A stretch of DNA of 64,000 nt from Ceriagrion tenellum (taxonomy: Eukaryota; Arthropoda; Insecta; Odonata; Coenagrionidae): assembly GCA_963169105.1 (NCBI GenBank), contig OY720637.1:27771925-27835924 (forward strand), written 5' to 3'. Numbering within the stretch: position 1 is the stretch's first letter; every line of letters starts with the position of its first letter. Shown piece after piece: positions 57,684-64,000 of this stretch. A model generated the notes under the pieces. The model was not told where the DNA came from, ran no database searches, and was given only the letters and a program-made list of their open reading frames with translations. A program made the translations under genes and the position numbers.

Positions 57684-58031
57684 CAGCGGTTCCCAAACTA
57701 TGGGTCGCGACCCACTGGTGGGTCGCGGGAGCAATTTTGGTGGGTCGCGCAGGGAAGGTGCCTTTTAAAGTAAAAATTAAATCTTAAATAATCACCCAGA
57801 AATTCTCTTCAAATATGTTCTAACGCTAAACTAACAATAAGAAACGTTAAAAATAATAAAGTGAATATAGACTATATAGTCAGTCGAGACTATTTCTGTG
57901 AAAGCGAAGAGACTTCGCTATGTTGTACGGGTCTGTTGTCTTTTGTCCCACCGGCGCCGGGTAATATTGGGTCGCGAAAAATATTCCAGGTTGGAGGTGG
58001 GTCCCAGGACAGAAAAGTTTGGGAGCCGCTG
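57684..58031. mobile_element. hAT MITE, CAG-GGTTCCCAAACT termini, perfect 8-bp duplication
   Basis: Ends CAGCGGTTCCCAAACT and AGTTTGGGAGCCGCTG are inverted repeats, flanked by CGTTAAGG at 57676-57683 and 58032-58039. Inner motifs GGGTCGCGACCCAC, TGGTGGGTCGCG and GGGTCGCGAAAAAT repeat near both ends. Length 348 bp, no coding sequence. Terminus sequence and duplication length place it in the hAT superfamily. Confidence 0.95.
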
Positions 58032-58039
58032 CGTTAAGG

Positions 58040-61000
58040 TATATGATTTCTATGTGTGTAATTCATGGCTTCAATTTTTTTCCTATTTAATTAGCATTTC
58101 TCGTGTTCTATGGATAATGGCCTGCTGCCAGAACGTTTAGTTATGGAATCAATAGCTATGAGATCCATGAAGTAATGGACCTCATAAAATATTCGGGTTT
58201 GAGGAACACATCTACCGGCCTCAGAACCTATCAGCCAGTAGTTAATTGCTCCGAATGTTCGATCTAATCTTCCTTCGTTTTATCCTATGCATAATTGCTA
58301 ATGCACTTAATAATTATTCAGTAAGAGTTAATTGGTCTCAATACAACTATTTCATCGAGTAATTAAAATTCCACGCGGGTCCACCGCGCTTCCGCTATCT
58401 TGGCTCTTTATGAAGCTCATAACTTTATTCCATACGTTTTGAAGCCGTTTATGGAACCAGTAAATTTTTCGAATGTTTCTGCAACGCTTACTGAATGGTT
58501 ATTATTTGTCCCATAAGTTTATATAATGCATATGTGTCGTTCTTGCAACTGGCCATAAGTCATCTATGGCAGGTATTATAAAATAAAGCAAGGCAAGTTC
58601 AGACTCTTTTTCACATATTTGTGGCTGTCTTGCGTTGATCTGGTGTGCTTTCGCTGTGCCACCGTCTTACAAAGCAATCCTAAGCATAATGTTACCGAGT
58701 TTTAATGCATTGCTCCAAATAATATGCACTCTCGATTGCATTCCGTAATTTGATTTTTTTCATTTTCCGTCCACGGTTTCTACTTCGGAAAGAAATCTAT
58801 GTAGTTGAGAGGCAATTATTATTCTAGCGTAATGTTAGCAAATGAGGAGATCTTGGATTCCCGAATTTTGAACGGAAATTCGTCATCTAAAATTCCTTTC
58901 GCCGTTTCTCACATACCTTCGTATTTCCTGCCGCACTCATATTTCTCGGCTCCCGACACTCGAAACTGCCTCACAGTTGTGTGTGGCCTGTGTGTGTGTG
59001 TGTGTGAATGCGCTCTCGTCGAGATTGCATAATTTCGCGATAAAGTCGGGGGCGTCTTGTCTCCTCGTCCTTGAGCGCTGACTCCCGAGAACACTTCCCC
59101 CTTTCGCACTGCCTCTCACCCGGCTGTTTAATGCCTCCGTTCTTCTCCTCCTCTTCTCAGCAACTCTCATGTTTTTAACCTCTCCAGTGATAAAGGTCGA
59201 GTATGGCTTTGAGCCAAGTTAGCTTCTTTTCAAAAACAATAACCGCTCGGCGTAGGAAAAGTTTGCCAGCGTTTTTTTGCATTGTATAGGCTTTTTTCAT
59301 TAAATTATCTGATTTTTTTACTTTCCCCAATCAATTAGCTGTTTGTCTATCTTAGTAAATGTGTTAATTACTACTTTTAAGTCTATGTCTACAAGAGTAT
59401 TTCTTCCTTTGAGTGTACGAAGTTGTTACATTTCGTGATTCATTACTTTTAAAAAAATTAAATGAAAATGAAATTATTGTTGCTTGTAGGTAGTAATCAG
59501 TTCTATTATTGAAGTTGTCATGCTTTTTTTCGTGACTTTCATTGATACCGGATCTTTATTACTCGCGAGTAAGTCTGTTCTAATGAATCCTTAAATTTAA
59601 TTGATATCGTGTCAAAAGTGACATTTCTCCATACAAATAGATAGCGTTTGTATCAGTTAAAGTAATTTGTAATAGTTAGCGCGGTAATCAAGTACTTATA
59701 TTGAATATGCCCTTCTGCTTTAATTCCCGATTTAATTCTTCTGTACACTTCACGATAAAGATAATGATATCAATTTCACCACGATAGAGTTGTGTTGTGG
59801 AATGTATGCCCCTTTATGTGACCCATGGGGCAAATTCGACAACACGTCCCCGGATGTAGACCCGTCAGTTGCGGGGATTGTTCGCCGAACACTGTTCGGG
59901 AGAAAAGTTTTGAAAGAAACACTGCTAGCTCAAGAGGTCAGGGTAGAATGAGGGATAATAGTGCGCAACCCAGCATCTTGACGGTTTTTCTCTTTCTTGA
60001 TCCGCGAGTGTTTTGGAAGTTCGGGAGTTTTCGGGCTTCCTGGAGAAAATTCTCTCCCCTCCACACAATTTTCGTCTTGTCTTCCAGCGTTGCTTGCTCT
60101 CCTTATTTTTCCGCCATCCGAAGTTTGTATTCTTTGTGACCACCGCTCCGCTCCTCCCCTATTAACAAAAGTTCCCTTCTACCATCTTTGCTTCGCTGGT
60201 ATGCGGTAAAAATTTGGAGGAGTTTCTTGGCCTCCAAACGCGAGTCTGAACTACAGCGTCGATCCAGAACAGAACCGGCTTTTCTAGCGTTAATATTAAT
60301 GCATTTAAAAAAGGATTTTAGACATGTGCCAACATAGCGGTATCAGATGGGGCTGATAGAAACCTTATAATCCATTGTAACTCAGAGATGCAAGAGTCTG
60401 TTGTAAAATCCGCCCATTTTTTTCTTAGCTTATAGAGAGATGGACCATAGCTACCTCCTCTAATGTACAATGTCCTAACTGGTCGCGCCCAGATGCCTTT
60501 AGATTGTTTATAAGAATGTATTTTGTATCTTATCATGAGTTCGATTACACTAGATGTATTAAGCGTGACTGTGCATCCTTGACCTGTGAATTCCCAATGG
60601 ATCCTGTTACACGCCCGGAGGGACATTGGCTCTTTGTGGATTTGAACGATATGAAAGTGCCATTGGGCTCTTAGTACGTTTAGTCTTTCTTCGGTTAGAT
60701 GAAGCTAGCTGTTCGTGTGATCCTCATCGTTTATTCCATGATCAACGGGATTGTCTTCTCATTTATTCTTCTGTAATCTGTTTGTACGATAGTTTTCGGA
60801 GGAATATTTTATTTAATAGTCCATCCAACACTAACGTGCCTTCCAAAAAATCAAAACAGCTCCTCTCATCCTTATCTTTTCGTAAATTGACGTGCGATTT
60901 TTTTTAATTCTTTCATTTTTTCTACCGAAAATTCTTCTCTATCATTTAGACTATTTTTCAATGCTTGCACTCATCTCAAGGAAGATTTTTTTGAAATCCT

Positions 61001-61128
61001 TTTGACAGTCTGCATCTTGGCAGAGATTTTCCATACGGTACCATAAGTATCCTGTGATGTAGGCAATACGTTCGGCTATTATGATCTCCGGGTACATTGC
61101 TCCCCAGGGGATCAAAAATCCGGATTAA
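58040..61128. other. 3.1 kb with no recognised gene or repeat copy
   Basis: Mostly AT-rich with a (GT)n tract at about 58990-59005 and a GC-richer part at 59.03-59.16 kb. The part 58240-58600 holds several TAATTA/TAATTG and CCATAAA/TTTATGG words, which could be homeodomain sites, but such words are expected in AT-rich DNA. Confidence 0.35.
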
Positions 61129-61333
61129 AGTCCGTTTTACACGGGGCGCGATATTGCACAGTTTAAAACTGCATGTTGTCTCAAGCTGTCGTGCAATAGT
61201 CACTGAATTGCATCTCTTGTTTATGCATTCGTGAATGCGTTATTGCATTTCACCGCTTTACTCGATGCAATTTGCAATGCACGTTCGTACATACATCTGA
61301 TTGTTCAATTGCGTGTCCCATAGAAACGGGCTT
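61129..61333. mobile_element. short MITE with AG-CCGTTT-TA termini
   Basis: Left AGTCCGTTTTACACGGGGCG and right GTGTCCCATAGAAACGGGCT are imperfect inverted repeats of about 28 bp. The interior is built from variants of TTGCA/TGCAAT, giving a self-complementary core. About 205 bp, non-coding. Target duplication not resolved. Confidence 0.6.
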
Positions 61334-61751
61334 GCTTTTTTGTATTCACGCAGACCCTGGAAAGTCTTATGGAGAATATAACGTCCTCCATGAAGATGCA
61401 TTGACGTTTACGATGCAAAGAAGCATTAAGTTTTAATTGACCGTCATATTCACGTGCCGTTTTCTGAGTCATTAATGAATGCATATTCATAGTATGTAGT
61501 GATTTTCTTTATTTCTGTGAGGTTTTGCGGAATTGCTCTTGAATAGCGAAAAATTTGGAAAGGAATTGCGAAGTAATGGAATGATTTTACATGCTCTAAC
61601 ATCTGCCCTCCAACTCTTTTGTGTAATGTTTAGCTCTGCGAAATAATTTCAGCTAATTTTTTGTAGTGAGAGTTTATTTTCATCAGTTCAGTTTACTGAG
61701 CGAAAAGTATGAAGAAGTTTTGGCATTCGGAATGCTGTTTTCAGTTATCAT
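61334..61751. other. no recognised feature
   Basis: AT-rich spacer; nothing recognised. Confidence 0.4.
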
Positions 61752-62275
61752 TTGCGAATAGCATCTTTCTATACATATTGGAAACTGATAGTGAAAAGAC
61801 CATTCGCCCGAACAGTTTCCGGAAGTACTTTTACCAAAGACTGCTTATGCGTCTTATCCCTGGATGAATTGTTATGCTCGCATGGGTCTTCCGTGGGTTA
61901 CTCCCTAACATGTTATTCCGGTTGGAATAAGACTTCTTTCTTGTTCACCCGAGGGTACTCAACGCAGTACAATTCTCTGTAATGTGAATTTTGTGAGAGC
62001 TCTGACTCACGCATTCCTTTTTGCTGGGGAAAAAATCCCACCTCGATGTGACGAGTGTGACTCCCTCCTGAGCGTGAGACACATTTTAACGGAGTGCGAA
62101 AGATACTCAGTCGCACGGGATAGATTAGGCATCAAAGGAGACCTATAATATGTTCTAGATCGCCATATAATATGGTCCTGATCGCCAAAACTGAGTTATC
62201 GAGTTCCTTAAAGAAATTAAAATATTCAACCTATTGTAACACATTAAGCGGCACTAATACAACTTCCTTTTGCCC
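61752..62275 (+). pseudogene. I/R1-like retrotransposon ORF2 C-terminus with zinc knuckle
   Basis: The decisive block at 61985-62150 reads VRALTHAFLFAGEKIPPRCD then ECDSLLSVRHILTECERYSV and RDRLGIKGDL. C-x2-C-x8-H-x4-C is the cysteine-histidine motif after RNase H in I-, R1- and Jockey-like ORF2 proteins, with the expected TH-FL--GE-PP before it and HILTEC-Y---R--- inside. Upstream frames (GWNKTSFLFTRGYSTQ) are shifted and weakly similar; downstream VLDRHIIWS fits the tail. Stops follow GDL. The segment is a different family from A-G. Confidence 0.88.
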
Positions 62276-62304
62276 AATGTAACTGTAAAAAGGAACTAGT
62301 TTTT

Positions 62305-63010
62305 CAGAGTGTCCAGCACTCTGGAAGACCGGGAAATCTCAGAGAATTTTATTTTCACTGAAAATATGAGGGAAATCTCAGGGAAATACCGAATTGACTC
62401 AGGAATTTTCTGTGGTGTCAGTATATAAAACAGCAACGGAAGCAGTGTACCTTTTTCGGCAACTTGCTAAGTCAAATTTCCCTTGCGTTGTCGCATTGTG
62501 CATTCCTGTAATCACTGAAAGTTGGTACAATGTTTTCTATTTAGGTACATTGTGTTCTTATTGTCATAGTCTGTAAATCAGTGGCGTAAAGAATGTGCCT
62601 TTATCGACAAGTTGCGAAGTCAAATTTCCCTTGCGCTGTCGTTCTCAGCAAAATAAGGAAAAAGTCAATTCCTTCATTTTTTAAGTTGTTGATCATTTTA
62701 TATCAATGCTATTCATAGCAAAGTCTGGCTGTAATATAACCTTGTTCCTTGAACACCAGCATGACAATGTTTAAATCTAAGAAAGGGTGGTGATGTGATT
62801 TTCTCTCAAACTATTTGAAAGTTTTGTGTTTCTTCCATATATGCAAGTTTAAAAATAATCCTTACGTTTAATCACCCAAAAACATACCGAACATTCTCCA
62901 ATAAATAAGGAGGAAAAAAAATCAATATTTCCTCTGGCAAAATAGAAATGATGTCTGAAAAACCTGGAAATCTCAGGGAATTTTCAAATGCCCAGCAGCT
63001 GGACACCCTG
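62305..63010 (+). mobile_element. CAGGGTGTCCAGCA inverted-repeat element, copy 2
   Basis: Begins CAGAGTGTCCAGCACTCTGG (one change from copy 1) and ends AGCAGCTGGACACCCTG. TTTTT flanks both ends, compatible with a 5-bp duplication, though in AT-rich DNA this is weak alone. It aligns with 25664-26380 throughout, including both internal 45-bp repeats. Confidence 0.88.
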
Positions 63011-63049
63011 TTTTTACACTATAATATTTTTATCACCACAGTTTTAACC

Positions 63050-63106
63050 GTGGGTTGGATGTGGTGCAGATGACCTTAGCCGTCGACGCACCCTAATTAA
63101 AACTAC
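63050..63106 (+). repeat. SINE-like 3' tail fragment
   Basis: GGTGCAGATGACCTTAGCCG then TCGACGCACCCTAATTAAAA resembles the tail of the SINE copies (GGCGCAAATGACCTTAGGTG … TCGCCTCCCCAAAA). No tRNA-like head is attached. Confidence 0.45.
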
Positions 63107-64000
63107 TACTTTTGTGAGAGCAGTGGTGGAGATCCACTCGAAAACGATGTGAATACTCTCTCTATCGAACCCCTCCGTCCGCCCTCCTCTTCCTCATCGG
63201 CTCGCTGTTATCTCTCCGCCCATCCGTCGCCCTACGCTCTTAATCAGTTTAATTTCCCTCTCCCAATCCCCTTCGTTCCCTTAATAGGGGTAAGAGGGTA
63301 ACGGAGGGAGGGGATAGGCGGGTCCTCCTTGATTCCCTCTTTTATCTCTTCACCATCTATTCGAGAAGATGGAGTAAGCTTCATGGGCTGATTCAATGGT
63401 AAGCTATTCTCAGTCCAGGATCAGACTCCGACCTCAAGTGTTCTACAGTGGTTTCTTCGATCTCATAATGTGTGGGTTCACCGTTATCAGCAAGTTCTCA
63501 TGATAATCATGTAGGCATTCTTATAAAATAATTGTAGGTAAATCGACAGTCCTGACCATAATTTCATGGTCTTCAACGTTTATTTGGAAGTCACCTTTAT
63601 TTCTTGGTTAAATATCTTTAAAATTCTGTTTATCGTTTACTGCCTTTATGTCCCCTGTTAATGTTAATAGAAAAGGATCACCGGATGAATCCCCAGGCAC
63701 CTAAGCCATGCGTTTAAGATCCGTGGGACGACCCATTGGCGAAAGAAGGAATGGAACCGAACCAATCGGGAAACGGGTAGGAGGGGTTTTTGGAAAGGGC
63801 TGATGCAAAACCCGGTCACAGTGACTTTGACCGCGAAGTGAACCTAGAAACCTGCTCTTTGCTTGTTGGCAACAGAAGCCCGAATTCCGCTTTATGTAAG
63901 AAAGCAGTCTCGAGCCTTCTTTGCTTGTGTGTGTGCCTACGTACGTTCGCCGACAGCCATTCATGCCCCCCTCATACGAACAACGAAAGAGGCTTGTTTC
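63107..64000. other. no recognised feature
   Basis: GC-richer at 63.15-63.35 kb, then AT-rich. A minus-strand frame at 63964-63701 (87 codons) shows no recognisable features. Confidence 0.4.

Noticed and set aside
58240..58600. Homeodomain enhancer cluster
   Set aside because: TAATTA and CCATAAA words are expected at this AT content; without conservation data the cluster cannot be called.

Overview
The window looks like gene-poor, transposon-rich nuclear DNA of an arthropod, most likely an insect. Three things point there. A mitochondrial insertion at 39.5-39.9 kb reads as ATP8-ATP6 only with the invertebrate mitochondrial code (TGA=Trp, ATA=Met, AGA=Ser) and keeps the 7-base ATGATAA overlap usual in insects. 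The non-LTR, Penelope, hAT and piggyBac relics are of kinds common in insects. Background DNA is AT-rich with short GC-rich islands. I found no rRNA, no genuine tRNA, no CRISPR and no host protein-coding gene I could defend. Almost every open frame is a chance frame or a shadow of decayed transposon DNA.

Layout. 0-5 kb: a reverse transcriptase (RT) tail, a TTAA-flanked MITE carrying a 132-base hammerhead-like palindrome, and a second RT relic on the minus strand. 5-7.7 kb: a Penelope-like (PLE) GIY-YIG endonuclease relic split by an insertion with a target duplication, followed by a tandem array of hammerhead-like units and a second tandem repeat. 8.4-8.9 kb: a piggyBac-like MITE. 12.7-21.7 kb: fragments of at least four non-LTR families and a hAT element whose interior is a GATGAATTCATC-rich pseudo-satellite with a perfect 8-bp target duplication. 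21.8-26.4 kb: several inverted-repeat DNA elements and an RT relic. 27-33.8 kb: an unrecognised decayed frame, a dispersed repeat pair, more MITE and RT copies, an inverted-repeat element inside a TA microsatellite, and another hammerhead-like palindrome. 36-43 kb: a 0.24-kb direct duplication, dense RT relics, two tRNA-derived SINEs and the NUMT. 43.8-52.3 kb: MITEs, two more hammerhead-like motifs, RT copies. 52.3-61 kb: almost free of recognised repeats except one textbook hAT MITE. 61-63.1 kb: a MITE, an I-like retrotransposon 3' end with its zinc knuckle, and a second copy of the CAGGGTGTCC element.

There is no operon or pathway here; the story is parasitic DNA. Autonomous families are present only as 5'-truncated 3' ends, beside several nonautonomous DNA elements with intact ends. 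The most interesting theme is a recurring structure, CTGANGA - stem-loop - GAAA - short palindrome - (T)C. It matches the hammerhead ribozyme core known from Penelope-like elements and retrozymes except for usually one unpaired base before stem II. It occurs at several independent loci, once in a compact palindrome and once as a tandem array. All coordinates and alignments were made by eye; element edges are approximate unless a target duplication is stated.
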